64,000 nucleotides of DNA from an uncultured Lachnospiraceae bacterium (GCA_910578555.1 CAJTPS010000014.1:1-64000); one strand, 5' to 3'; numbered from the stretch's first letter, positions 41,381 through 49,536 are shown. Numbers and translations: made by a program. The notes: generated by a model not told the origin, from the letters alone.

Positions 41381-42618
41381 ACCGATCCTCCATTTCTGCC
41401 GCCCTGTGAAGTGAACTGAATCACCAGCTGCCCGTCCTCGAATCTGGCTCCTGAGACAACATAGCCTCGCAGCACATTCGGCAGCGGCACATTACGCTTA
41501 AAGTTTCCCGTCTTTATGATCAGGTCCGTGGCAGACTGATACAGATCAATGTCTTCCTTATTCGCACAAGGCATAAATACCACCAGCTGATAACCGTTTT
41601 CCGTCTCGGTAAACCGCTCCCGTTCTGCAACTGCCCTGTTCTCAAACACATCTGCATGGACAAGCACATCGTCCACGATCCGCCTGATCGCACGCTCCCC
41701 CTTAAGTTCCTCGTCATACCACGGAATCTCGTAGACGGGTATGTCCGCGAAACATTCTTTGATCTGTCCGATATAGCCCCGCTGCAGTTCCAGCCAATGC
41801 TCAAAAAAATCGTTGCCGATCTCCTGCGGAAGAATCCGATTGATATAGATTCCATCCACATTAAAGTTATAAAGGTTCAAGTACATATAACTGCGCTTTG
41901 TCTCCTCCACCACCATCTTCTCCGGTGTGGTCACGATCCTGACACATGTGGTATCACGGTCTTTTAACAGTTCCTGCAGTCTGGCAAGTTTCAGGTACAT
42001 TCTTTCGATATCATTCATAGCATTTTTATTTGGCAGTTCCATCCTGAAAACCGCTTTTGAAACCGGTGCAAGTACCCTGACACCCACCTTGCCGACAGGA
42101 AAAAGCTTCTCCATATACCACGAAAGAAGTTCCGGAAATTTTAGCAGTGACAATGTTTCCCCCGTAGGCGCACAGTCTACGATCAGCCGGTCATAATTAC
42201 CGCTGCGATAGATCTCCGCTATTTTTAATAAGGAAAATAGTTCTTCCATGCCCGGTATCATGCCAGGGTCCTGTAAACCGCTGACGTCGGTTTCCGCCCC
42301 GGCCGTCCGGCGTACTGTTGCTGTCATCGCACTGCTCTGCCCCGCTCCCGATAGAAGCCCACCCAGATACTCCATGATAAAAGCAAAATCTTTGCTCATC
42401 ACATATTCCGGATCGATCTCGTATGCGTCAAGATTAGGCAGCACATTCTCCGGCTCTCTGACCAGCTTTCTCTCAAAAATATCGCCCAGATTATGCGCCA
42501 TATCCGTACTCATAAGCAGCGTCCGCTTCCCCTCCTGCGCGCTCCTGACCGCATGTGCCGCCGCAACACTACTCTTTCCGACGCCGCCTTTTCCTGTAAA
42601 AATGTAGATTTTTGACAT
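41377..42618 (-). CDS. ArsA/GET3-family ATPase with C-terminal HSP20-like domain (copy 1)
   Basis: 413 residues. P-loop IFTGKGGVGKSS, STDMAHNLGD, DCAPTGETLSLLKFPE and TTPEKMVVEETKR are conserved, and the C-terminal ~75 residues (YQLVVFMPCANKEDI onward) form the alpha-crystallin-like domain, ending SGARFEDGQLVIQF. It differs from copy 2 by a longer insertion after residue 90 containing AGQSSAMTATVRRTAG. The start ATG 42618 follows AAAGGAAAG. First gene after the MarR regulator (167 bp gap with an operator-like sequence) and coupled to the small IxI protein. Substrate not deducible. Confidence 0.88.
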   Translation of the reverse strand: MSKIYIFTGKGGVGKSSVAAAHAVRSAQEGKRTLLMSTDMAHNLGDIFERKLVREPENVLPNLDAYEIDPEYVMSKDFAFIMEYLGGLLSGAGQSSAMTATVRRTAGAETDVSGLQDPGMIPGMEELFSLLKIAEIYRSGNYDRLIVDCAPTGETLSLLKFPELLSWYMEKLFPVGKVGVRVLAPVSKAVFRMELPNKNAMNDIERMYLKLARLQELLKDRDTTCVRIVTTPEKMVVEETKRSYMYLNLYNFNVDGIYINRILPQEIGNDFFEHWLELQRGYIGQIKECFADIPVYEIPWYDEELKGERAIRRIVDDVLVHADVFENRAVAERERFTETENGYQLVVFMPCANKEDIDLYQSATDLIIKTGNFKRNVPLPNVLRGYVVSGARFEDGQLVIQFTSQGGRNGGSV

Positions 42619-42785
42619 GATACTTTCCTTTCCTGTATTCTTCCGCACTCGAATAGTTCCTCGACCGAAGTATATGTGTTATGATTTGGCAGTCATTGCT
42701 TCCCACAATCAACTGCCATTCTGCCTATCTGCCTTTACATATATATCCTTCTATTATTATAAGCTGCTCCACAGCCCTGTTCGCT

Positions 42786-43286
42786 TTATTCGATCTCAAT
42801 CTTTCTGATTTTCCCGGAAACTGCCGACTCCTTGTCCTTCTCCTGCCGCAGCACTCCCAGAACCTTCCCCGTCATCTTCTGAAGCAGTTCCATCTCCTCC
42901 CCCGTCAGGGACCCTATGATCTCCATACCGTAACGCAGCAGCTCGCTTACCAGTGCCTCGAACTGCGCCATGCCTTTTTCACTGAAGGAAATCTGCACCA
43001 CTCTCTTGTCTTCCTCGGAACGTGTACGAATCACCAGACCGTTCTTCTCCATCCGGCTGATAATTCCGGTAGCCGTGTTGAGGGGCACATGAACATAATC
43101 GGCGATTTCCGTCATATTCACTGCCTCCTTACGGAAAAGCAGCCAGAAGACCAGCACTTCATTCTTGGAGCAGTTCAGAAACACATTCTCCCACAGATCA
43201 GAGGATATCAGTTCTTTAACCTCTTCTATATAATCTATGACAAATTGGGATAGTTCCTCGGGAACTCCGTATTTTATCAAATTCAT
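42786..43286 (-). CDS. MarR-family repressor of the ArsA cluster, with IxI tail
   Basis: 166 residues. Winged-helix DNA-binding domain about 50-115: MTEIADYVHVPLNTATGIISRMEKNGLV, cited as residues about 67-94, then RSEEDKRVVQISFSEKG wing. The C-terminal helix is followed by a short extra tail, GKIRKIEIE. Start at 43286 (MNLIKYGV) follows AGGAG. A strong promoter (43382-43410) and operator-like repeat (43361-43373) precede it. It likely represses its own gene and perhaps the ArsA genes. The tail resembles that of the small protein at 41006-41380. Confidence 0.9.
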   Translation of the reverse strand: MNLIKYGVPEELSQFVIDYIEEVKELISSDLWENVFLNCSKNEVLVFWLLFRKEAVNMTEIADYVHVPLNTATGIISRMEKNGLVIRTRSEEDKRVVQISFSEKGMAQFEALVSELLRYGMEIIGSLTGEEMELLQKMTGKVLGVLRQEKDKESAVSGKIRKIEIE

Positions 43287-43360
43287 GGCAGCTCCTGTCC
43301 GGTGACACCGGGCGTCGTATCGTCTGGTTTTTATAAAGTGATACAACACAGCATAATTAA

Positions 43361-43410
43361 TTCGCGTCTCGAAGTAATTTTATTCTAATATGTGATAAAT
43401 AATTTGTCAA
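43361..43410 (-). promoter_or_regulatory. Promoter and candidate MarR operator
   Basis: Minus strand TTGACA (43405-43410), 17 bp, TAGAAT (43382-43387). Just downstream, plus-strand TTCGCGTCTCGAA (43361-43373) is an imperfect dyad TTCG-N5-CGAA. A related TTCCGCACTCGAA occurs at 42641-42653 upstream of ArsA copy 1. Confidence 0.55.
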
Positions 43411-43466
43411 TACCTTTTATAAGATACGCTCTGCCCGGTCATACCAAAACCTGTTCCTCTCTCCTC

Positions 43467-43921
43467 CTAATCCCACTGGTCCGGGAATTTCCTCTTCACC
43501 GGCGCGTCAAATCTTTGCGTATATGCCTCGTTCTCCTCCTCCGGCAGATCCTCAAATACCTCTGGCGCATAGAAGCTCCCGCCGAAACCAGAAAGCCCGC
43601 CTTCCACAAGCTCGATCCCCATAAACGCGTCGAAGTTCTTACCGTCCGCCGTAGTGACTCCGAAATGATCGCAGGTCCGGAAGCCGTGTCCCGGATAATA
43701 ATCAGGTTCACCGAAAATCACGATCCCTTCATACCCGGCCTCCTTTGCCAGCGCAAGCGTTTCTTCCAGCAGCAAACCTCCCACGCCGCACCCCTGCCAC
43801 CCAGGGGCTACACAGAGCGGTCCGAATAACAGGATTTCTTTCTCCTGACCGGTCTCCTTTCTCAGCCACGCCTTGCTGTAAAAGATCGCGCCCACAATCT
43901 CGTCACCTTCTGCCGCCTGGG
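43467..43921 (-). pseudogene. 5'-truncated GNAT acetyltransferase
   Basis: The remaining part covers the GNAT core: VGAIFYSKAWL, LLFGPLCVAPGWQGCGVGGLLL (acetyl-CoA loop), PDYYPGHGFRTC and a C-terminal end near residue 150. The first ~45 residues and the start are absent; the frame runs back into the end of the next GNAT gene upstream (43922). It has lost its own promoter and start, so a functional product is unlikely, though a fusion frame exists. Confidence 0.7.
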
Positions 43922-44499
43922 AAAATATCCCATATTGATCCGCACTTCTTTCCTCTCCATATCCCGATTGGTATAGCAGCATGTATCAAAGCCGACGAGG
44001 TCAAATCCTTCCTTCTGATAAAAAGCAATCGCGCCTGTATTGCAAGACTGCGTCTCTAATATAATTGTCCGCCGATGTTTTAAAACCGCCTGCTCCTTTG
44101 CAATCGCCATGAGCGCATGACCGATCCCCTGCCTTCTGATTTTCTCATGAACCCACAGTTCCGTAACAATCAAACGGTTACTCCACTCTTCCGGACATGT
44201 CTCAATGCAGGCAATCAGATCCTGTTTACCATCCTTCTCTTCGACGATCCCCATGCAAATGCTTTCTCCCAATGCTCCCGATACAGTTTATCCGGAAAGT
44301 CGTACACCTCCGGACAATGTGTCACCGGCACATCAAATTTACGTTTATGAATCGTAATATCATATCCGTCGGAAACCTTATGCATATTCACATCATAATA
44401 CGTTTCCGTTGTATAGCCAATAGGAACCACCGTGCCCTTCCACTGCTCTCCGGGAAGGTGAATGATCCTGTCTTTCATCTGATCTTTTTCATCCCACAT
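43922..44499 (-). pseudogene. Frameshifted GNAT acetyltransferase
   Basis: Two frames join into one protein: IHLPGEQWKGTVVPIGYTTETY up to HWEKAFAWG, then IVEEKDGKQDLIACIE through ELWVHEKIRRQGIGHALM (R-x-x-G-I-G acetyl-CoA loop) to RKEVRINMGYF. Restoring one G in the GGGG run (plus-strand C run at 44250-44253) would rejoin them. After GYF, the normal end of this family, the frame continues into the neighbouring GNAT remnant for about 19 residues, a sign of a deletion fusion at about 43921. Confidence 0.75.
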
Positions 44500-44541
44500 C
44501 TCCCTCCTTTTCTGCTGCATATATCGGCGCTGCCGGCCTTG

Positions 44542-45432
44542 TTACTTAATATAGATTTCTGAAACGGTATCTTCTACACCATTGATCTGCAGCCTGACAT
44601 GAATTTTTCCGTTTTCAAATTCATGCAAAGGGTATTCCAGCGGCTCGGAAAGATTGGTAATATCAACAGACTCTGCCACATCTCCCTGTACCAGCCACAA
44701 AACAAGTGTTGCCCCGTCCGGCACAGTGCCGCAGGAAATGTCTGCATGAAGCAGCTGCGTGTCTGCGTCTGTAATCGTCATATTTTGTTCCTTCACAAAC
44801 CCGTCACTGGCACTTCTGAAATCCAGTTTCCAGATGTCACCAACACAGGCATTATAATTCATACTGATCACCCCTGAGTTCCAAATCCGCTCACTGGAAG
44901 CAGCATCCCTATTGATACCCTTGCCGGTGACCACACTGATGATAACCCCCGTCAGGCAGATCAACATGAGTACCATGCTCATACCCCCGGCGATAATAAA
45001 TTTTAAATGATGTGTTCCTCTTTGTACCATAATGCTGTTATCCTCCTTTTTAACAAGTGTTCCGCACGCTTCGCAGTATTTTGCTTTTAATGAAATTTTA
45101 TGTCCACAAGCAGGACAGGCGTCTTTTATTTCTGAACGACGCAAAAAATAAATCAATAACCCGACAAAGGGTGTAGCAATAAAAACTACAAGCGGCCATA
45201 GTATCGGATCATCGCCCCGCTCTATACAATCCCGATATACCCACGCTGCAAAAAAAACAGCGGTACACAACGCGGAAATGATAAAGCAGAGCAGCATGAC
45301 GGGAATCAGCACGGAAAGACCGCTAAACCCATCGCTTTTTAAATAGAACAGACCGAACCGAAAAAAAATCAGCAATAAGATGATAAACATCCCGATATAA
45401 AACAGTAATTTTTTGTTTTTCAAATTGTTCAC
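44542..45432 (-). CDS. Membrane protein with zinc ribbon, last gene of ECF operon
   Basis: 296 residues. Three hydrophobic segments in the first 95 residues, a zinc ribbon at about 110-130 (CPACGHKIS and CEACGTLVK, two CxxC), another span at about 150-175, and a C-terminal extracytoplasmic region of about 110 residues predicted beta-rich. GTG start overlaps the stop of the previous gene (GTGA). Organisation suggests an accessory membrane factor regulated with the sigma gene. Family not recognised beyond the PLDc_N-like N-terminal layout. Confidence 0.8.
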   Translation of the reverse strand: MNNLKNKKLLFYIGMFIILLLIFFRFGLFYLKSDGFSGLSVLIPVMLLCFIISALCTAVFFAAWVYRDCIERGDDPILWPLVVFIATPFVGLLIYFLRRSEIKDACPACGHKISLKAKYCEACGTLVKKEDNSIMVQRGTHHLKFIIAGGMSMVLMLICLTGVIISVVTGKGINRDAASSERIWNSGVISMNYNACVGDIWKLDFRSASDGFVKEQNMTITDADTQLLHADISCGTVPDGATLVLWLVQGDVAESVDITNLSEPLEYPLHEFENGKIHVRLQINGVEDTVSEIYIK

Positions 45433-45806
45433 GCCAAAACTCCTCTTTTCTCAATACGGATTGTGATATCCTTTTTTATGTTTGTTCTTTTTACACCTAT
45501 CATAGTAATCAATATGCCCGCCACAGCTATATAAAAGCAAATGCCAGCGGCAAAGTAAGCTAAATAAACATTCTCAATGACTGTAACAACCAAAACAGCC
45601 AGTAAAGAAAACGTTGCCAGATTTAAGAGCATGGGCAGATACCAAAGTGATAAGGCATATGTGACAGGTCGTTTTCGCAGTGCGGCTTCCTGTAGATGCA
45701 GAGCCGCTTTGAGGCTTTCATTCAGTTCCGGGGCCGGTACATCCACTATTTTAACAGAAGCCCGGATCATTTCTTCTATTTCCATATTAATGCAGTCGTC
45801 TCTCAT
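45429..45806 (-). CDS. Small membrane protein, possible anti-sigma factor
   Basis: 125 residues. Cytoplasmic N-terminal part (about 1-50, MEIEEMIRASVKIVDVP), two membrane spans (about 52-75 and 82-105) and a basic tail. GGAGG lies 9 nt before ATG 45806. The gene overlaps the end of the ECF sigma gene by 20 bp, a common position for an anti-sigma factor; no zinc-binding anti-sigma motif (HxxxCxxC) is visible, so this is an inference from position. Confidence 0.72.
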   Translation of the reverse strand: MRDDCINMEIEEMIRASVKIVDVPAPELNESLKAALHLQEAALRKRPVTYALSLWYLPMLLNLATFSLLAVLVVTVIENVYLAYFAAGICFYIAVAGILITMIGVKRTNIKKDITIRIEKRGVLA

Positions 45807-46320
45807 AACCAGTGTCCTCCAATCTTTTTTTAATCAGGTTTCTTCCTTTAAACAATCGACTTTTCACAGTACCAGGCGGCTTTTTAATAATAGCCGCTAT
45901 CTGCTCTATGGAACAATCGGAAAGATAAAATAATATCAAAGGTACCTGAAACTTCTCCGGAAGCGTTTGCATAATCTGGCGAACTTCCGTGATCAGTTCC
46001 TTCTGAAAATAGTTTTCTTCAATATTTTCTTCGGAATGCAGCAATGTTTCCGCGTCATCATCAATATTGCTGCAAGGAGCGATCATATTACGCCGGGCCT
46101 GTTTTCTTCTGTCACTTTTCCAGAGATTATGTGCTAAAGAAAAGAACAATGCTTTCGGATTTTTCTCCCAGTCAAGCATCCATTCCGTTTCTAATGCTTT
46201 CAGAAACGTCTGCTGATACAAATCCTCGGCATCTTCCTTGTCCACACAGAGTTTCAGGCAAAATCTATATATATCTGTACCGAAATTATCAATACATTTT
46301 TCTATTTCTCCTGCATTCAC
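45787..46320 (-). CDS. ECF-type RNA polymerase sigma factor
   Basis: 177 residues. Sigma region 2 about 10-85 (YRFCLKLCVDKEDAEDLYQQTFLKAL), region 4 about 125-170 (LPEKFQVPLILFYLSDCSIEQIAAI and KPPGTVKSRLFKGR). GTG start at 46320 follows AGAGGAGGTGAAACG. First gene of an operon with a small membrane protein and a zinc-ribbon membrane protein. The regulon is not visible. No upstream gene overlaps; 46321-46540 otherwise shows only AT-rich DNA and imperfect hairpins. Confidence 0.93.
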   Translation of the reverse strand: MNAGEIEKCIDNFGTDIYRFCLKLCVDKEDAEDLYQQTFLKALETEWMLDWEKNPKALFFSLAHNLWKSDRRKQARRNMIAPCSNIDDDAETLLHSEENIEENYFQKELITEVRQIMQTLPEKFQVPLILFYLSDCSIEQIAAIIKKPPGTVKSRLFKGRNLIKKRLEDTGYERRLH

Positions 46321-46540
46321 CGTTTCACCTCCTCTGCCTGTTCACTCTATATTCGTCATGACTTTATACGCGGTTCATTTTTTTCTGCGCAGTTTTAATA
46401 AATGAATAAAACCGGAGCAATTTGCTATATCTAAAAATACCGGAAACGAAAATGAAACACTCTCGCTCCCGGTCATATTATTTTATCATATTCAAGCTTC
46501 TTTTCCCACTTGCTCTGCTGAGAAACTGCAATTTCTATTC

Positions 46541-46568
46541 TTGCATTCTATCTTCAATGTGCTATAAT
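46541..46568 (+). promoter_or_regulatory. Promoter of the tRNA-Ala transcript
   Basis: TTGCAT (46541-46546), 16 bp, TATAAT (46563-46568). The leader to 46680 contains a GATCAGAA/TTCTGATC hairpin (about 46639-46659). Confidence 0.55.
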
Positions 46569-46679
46569 ATATTCAGACATAAAACTGCATCATAGAGAAG
46601 TCATACATAGCTTGTTGACGCAGCAGTCGTCCGGACGATCAGAAAATTATTCTGATCTTTCATCAAAAATAAGTTTTAT

Positions 46680-46752
46680 GGGGATATAGCTCAGTTGGGA
46701 GAGCGATACGTTCGCAACGTATAGGTCACGAGTTCGAGTCTCGCTATCTCCA
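46680..46752 (+). tRNA. tRNA-Ala (anticodon CGC)
   Basis: 73-nt cloverleaf: acceptor GGGGATA/TATCTCC with G3:U70 (alanine identity), D arm GCTC-AGTTGGGA-GAGC, anticodon arm ATACG-TTCGCAA-CGTAT (CGC, reads GCG), T arm with TTCGAGT. CCA is not encoded. Followed by a terminator. Confidence 0.93.
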
Positions 46753-46760
46753 TTTTGATG

Positions 46761-46804
46761 GTGTCGAAAAGCCTTGATTTTACTGGGTTTTCGGCACTTC
46801 TTTT
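46761..46804 (+). terminator. Terminator of the tRNA-Ala transcript
   Basis: GTGTCGAAAAGCC and GGGTTTTCGGCAC pair with two wobbles or mismatches, then TTCTTTT. Confidence 0.75.
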
Positions 46805-46987
46805 CTCTCAATCCTTTTTTGTCATCTCATGCAGAAAGTTAAAATCAACTTCCCTTTCAGCCTCCACCCTTTTTCTCCACCAGATCAATAACCATAATAA
46901 TATAGTAAGCATAGTCCCTGAATCATTTTCAAATACTCTCCCGCATATTTCTCCTGTCCCCGCATATACTGTTCCCGAGGTGATTCC

Positions 46988-47560
46988 ATGAAACAGTTAA
47001 ATCGCTATACGCTCATTGGAATATTTTTCGTACTGATCCTGGGCACTCTATCCCATTTTCTGTATGACTGGTCCGGCAATAATGCTATCGTCGGTCTGTT
47101 TACACCGGTCAATGAGTCCGTATGGGAGCATATGAAACTGGTATTCTTCCCCATGCTGCTCTACTCCCTGATCATGATCTCCAGGCTGAAGGAAACCTAT
47201 CCATGTATCACTTTTGCATTATGCTGCGGAATACTTGCCGGAACATTGCTGATTCCTGCCTTATACTATGGTTATACTTTCATTCTGGGTAGAGACAGTT
47301 TTATTCTGGATATCTGCATATTCATTCTGAGCATCCTGGTTGCATTTGGACTTGCTTACAAACTTACGTTGTCCTGCAGTCCGGACGTTTATACGTTTCT
47401 GCCGTGCTTCCTCGTCTGCATTCTCTTCATCTGTTTTATGATGTTTACCTGCCATCCGCCGGCCGCTGAAATCTTTGAAGACCCGGCCGCATCACGAAAG
47501 CAGGGACAGTCGAGCGCCGCTCTTTCTGTCCCTGTTTTTTACGCCATGACTTCTTCATGA
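46988..47560 (+). CDS. DUF6512-family membrane protein
   Basis: 190 residues, five predicted membrane spans; N-terminal signature LGTLSHFLYDWSGNN and LFTPVNESVWEHMKLVFFP near residue 40 (N-E-S-x-W-E-H) is typical. CGAGGTGATTCC precedes ATG 46988. The family end (HPPAAEIFED near 160) is followed by an extra 25-30 residues that read through a strong intrinsic terminator (47501-47540), so the stop at 47558-47560 is beyond the transcript end. Function unknown. Confidence 0.82.
   Translation: MKQLNRYTLIGIFFVLILGTLSHFLYDWSGNNAIVGLFTPVNESVWEHMKLVFFPMLLYSLIMISRLKETYPCITFALCCGILAGTLLIPALYYGYTFILGRDSFILDICIFILSILVAFGLAYKLTLSCSPDVYTFLPCFLVCILFICFMMFTCHPPAAEIFEDPAASRKQGQSSAALSVPVFYAMTSS
47501..47540. 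terminator. Strong intrinsic terminator inside the DUF6512 frame
   Basis: CAGGGACAG/CTGTCCCTG stem (47501-47509, 47526-47534) followed by TTTTTT on the plus strand. Minus-strand transcripts of the 47539-47778 gene also meet it, with a weaker T tail. Confidence 0.85.
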
Positions 47561-47778
47561 TCTGTCACATACTGCTGCAGTATCTCTGTGGCTTCCTGTA
47601 CGTCCAGATTGGTCTCTTTAATGAAATCGTACAGAGTTTCCACCTCTCTTTGCTTCTGCTCGCTGATTAAGGCTTCCAGCTCCTCTCTTTCGTGTTCCAG
47701 CCTCAGTTCCATGCCGGATATGATTTCCTGCTTCTGCCTGATCTTCTCTTCAATCGACCGTCTCTGCCCTCTTGCCAT
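47539..47778 (-). CDS. Small coiled-coil protein, 79 aa
   Basis: Highly charged, Glu/Gln/Arg-rich helix throughout: RRSIEEKIRQKQEIISGMEL and ELEALISEQKQREVETLYD, with heptad-like spacing over residues 5-50, then a second helix LDVQEATEILQQYV. TTTGGAGGT lies 6-7 nt before ATG 47778. No signal or membrane span. I do not recognise a named family; similar small proteins accompany conjugative or chromosomal accessory genes. It converges with the DUF6512 gene. Confidence 0.75.
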   Translation of the reverse strand: MARGQRRSIEEKIRQKQEIISGMELRLEHEREELEALISEQKQREVETLYDFIKETNLDVQEATEILQQYVTDHEEVMA

Positions 47779-47854
47779 ATTTTACCTCCAAAATAATCTA
47801 ATCTATTAGAGTATACGGACAAGTTACTGATTTTATTCATATTACTGTCATCTT

Positions 47855-48193
47855 TTACGCCTTTGCAGGACTTTTTACCGGAATCTCTTTCAGCAGAGCC
47901 GCTTTTCCCACGTTACCCTCCACCTTGATCTTTCCCGTCAGAAATGCCTTGACCACATCCAGTTTTCCTGCCGCGATCTCTTCAAGAACCGCCGCTTTCG
48001 TGGTGACTAATGCGTCACGATCATAATATTCATATGGCTGCACGGTAACCTTTCCTTCTGCCACTTCCAGATAAAACGCGCCGGCCGCCTCACCTTCCAC
48101 ATTAAACTGAATTGCCAAATGCTCCTTTACTTTAGACGCATCCGCATCCTGATACGCCTCCTGTACCTGTCTTACTAACTCTTCATAGGTCAT
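47855..48193 (-). CDS. SCP2 sterol-binding domain protein
   Basis: 112 residues. SCP2 fold features: MTYEELVRQVQEAYQDADAS start, a beta sheet with GAFYLEVAEGKVTVQP and the closing pattern LVTTKAAVLEEIAAGKLDVVKAFLTGKIKVEGNVG. Binds lipids or other hydrophobic ligands in family members. Start at 48193 follows GGAGGAATTTGGG and is the only well-placed site. The frame is open upstream into a decayed RdgB-like gene (48194-48683), producing a longer open frame that I read as an accident. Confidence 0.88.
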   Translation of the reverse strand: MTYEELVRQVQEAYQDADASKVKEHLAIQFNVEGEAAGAFYLEVAEGKVTVQPYEYYDRDALVTTKAAVLEEIAAGKLDVVKAFLTGKIKVEGNVGKAALLKEIPVKSPAKA

Positions 48194-48683
48194 CCCAAAT
48201 TCCTCCTTTCCTATATCTAATATGTCTACTGCTTTAGTATAGCATACATCATACTTGTTATTCCCCTCTTCCACAAAGTAAGTCAGCGTGTTCCTGTTCA
48301 GGCTGAGGGAATCCAGCGGCCAGCCGGGATGTCTGTGCTCCGACGGCTGATCGACCATATAGAAAGCGCATGCTCTCGTCGCCTCGCTGTTTTCCATGTA
48401 ATCGTATATCTTTCCACAATTATAGACCGCGATACCGTCCAGATAATAAGCCAGCACTTTCCCGCCTAAAGATTTGACCAGCTTCGCATAATATACGATC
48501 ATCTCCTCATCGTCCAGCCGCTCGCACCCGCCGGGAGTCCTGATATTTAACCCCGGCTGCCTGTCATCCTCCAAAGGTAGAACATCGAAATACAGTCCCG
48601 AATCATTGCAGATCACCACGTCGAAAAACTGCCCGTAGTGCCTTTGCCTTGGAGGGGTTTGTGGTTCCGATCAGTACTTTCAT
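48194..48683 (-). pseudogene. Decayed RdgB/HAM1-like NTP pyrophosphatase
   Basis: ATG 48683 with GGAG site opens MKVLIGTTNPSKAKAL, the conserved start of RdgB/HAM1 proteins (substrate loop T-x-N-x-x-K). This frame then meets a stop; the family sequence resumes in another frame at FFDVVICNDSGLYFDVLPL and DDSR-like RQPGLNIRTPGG. About 45 codons between are missing and the end runs in frame into SCP2. The catalytic part containing the metal-binding D in NDSGL remains but without the intact N-terminal domain. Most likely an inactive remnant. Confidence 0.75.
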
Positions 48684-48903
48684 TTTTTGCTGTTCTCCGT
48701 AAGTTTTTGGGATTATATGGTAAATATAACATACCCCATATCACTTGTACAAGCGATTTTGTACCTGCTTCATATGCCCCGGCCGCATATCCGCCAAATC
48801 CATTTTAGGATTTCCACATGACAATAAAAGCACTTTGAAAGCCTATATAATCAAACAGTTTTTTTAGAAAACAAACATAAAAAAAGCCCGAATTATTTTA
48901 TGG

Positions 48904-48951
48904 TTGACAATTCCTCCCAGCTTGTTATAATGTACTTGTACAATAAGTACA
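48904..48951 (+). promoter_or_regulatory. Promoter and YtrA-type operator of the GntR/ABC operon
   Basis: TTGACA (48904-48909), 16 bp, TATAAT (48926-48931). TGTACTT (48931-48937) and AAGTACA (48945-48951) form a perfect dyad with 7-bp centre over the transcript start. Leader to 49126 has no gene; 48684-48903 shows nothing recognisable. Confidence 0.72.
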
Positions 48952-49126
48952 CTTGCTTATTACATTTTGAAGCTACGCATATCCGGTAATACAGTTCGCA
49001 GGCTCAGGCTTCTCTTTACGGATCTGTATAAGCACAGGAATCGAATCCCGATCAGAAACACAGGGAAAAGAAATACCATACAAAAGACATACAGCAAAAC
49101 ATCTCCCAGAAACGCAGAGGAAGAAC

Positions 49127-49504
49127 ATGGAAATCATCATCAGTAACAACGCAAACAAACCGATCTACGAACAGATCACCTCACAAATAAAAGCAATGAT
49201 CATGAGCGGCGAATTGCAGGCCGGCGATTCCATTCCCTCCATGCGGGCTTTGGCAAAATCTATTCACGTAAGCGTGATCACGGTCCAGAAAGCCTATGAA
49301 GATCTGCAGCGGGACGGATTTATCGAAACGACTGTCGGCAGAGGCAGCTTTGTGTCGGCACAGAACAAAGAATTTTATCAGGAAGAACAGCAGCGTATTG
49401 CCGAGGAGCATTTAGCGGCTGCCGCCGAAATCGGACGGATGAACAATATTTCTCTGGAAAAGCTCACTGAACTGCTGGAACTGTTCTATCATACTAATCC
49501 TTAA
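49127..49504 (+). CDS. GntR-family repressor (YtrA subfamily)
   Basis: 125 residues. Winged HTH at the N-terminus (PIYEQITSQIKAMIMSGEL and SMRALAKSIHVSVITVQKAYEDL, cited separately as about residues 12-30 and 43-65), followed by GFIETTVGRGSFV. Short C-terminal helices replace the ligand-binding domain, as in YtrA. It should bind the dyad at 48931-48951 and control itself and the ABC genes. Followed by a hairpin (49512-49536) before the ATPase gene. Confidence 0.92.
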   Translation: MEIIISNNANKPIYEQITSQIKAMIMSGELQAGDSIPSMRALAKSIHVSVITVQKAYEDLQRDGFIETTVGRGSFVSAQNKEFYQEEQQRIAEEHLAAAAEIGRMNNISLEKLTELLELFYHTNP

Positions 49505-49511
49505 ATAAAGA

Positions 49512-49536
49512 GTTGAAAAATCTTTGATTTTTCAAC
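49512..49536 (+). other. Intercistronic hairpin between GntR and ABC genes
   Basis: GTTGAAAAATC/GATTTTTCAAC, 11-bp stem with TTT loop and no T run. Likely an RNA-processing or stability element setting expression of the downstream transporter rather than a terminator. Confidence 0.55.
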
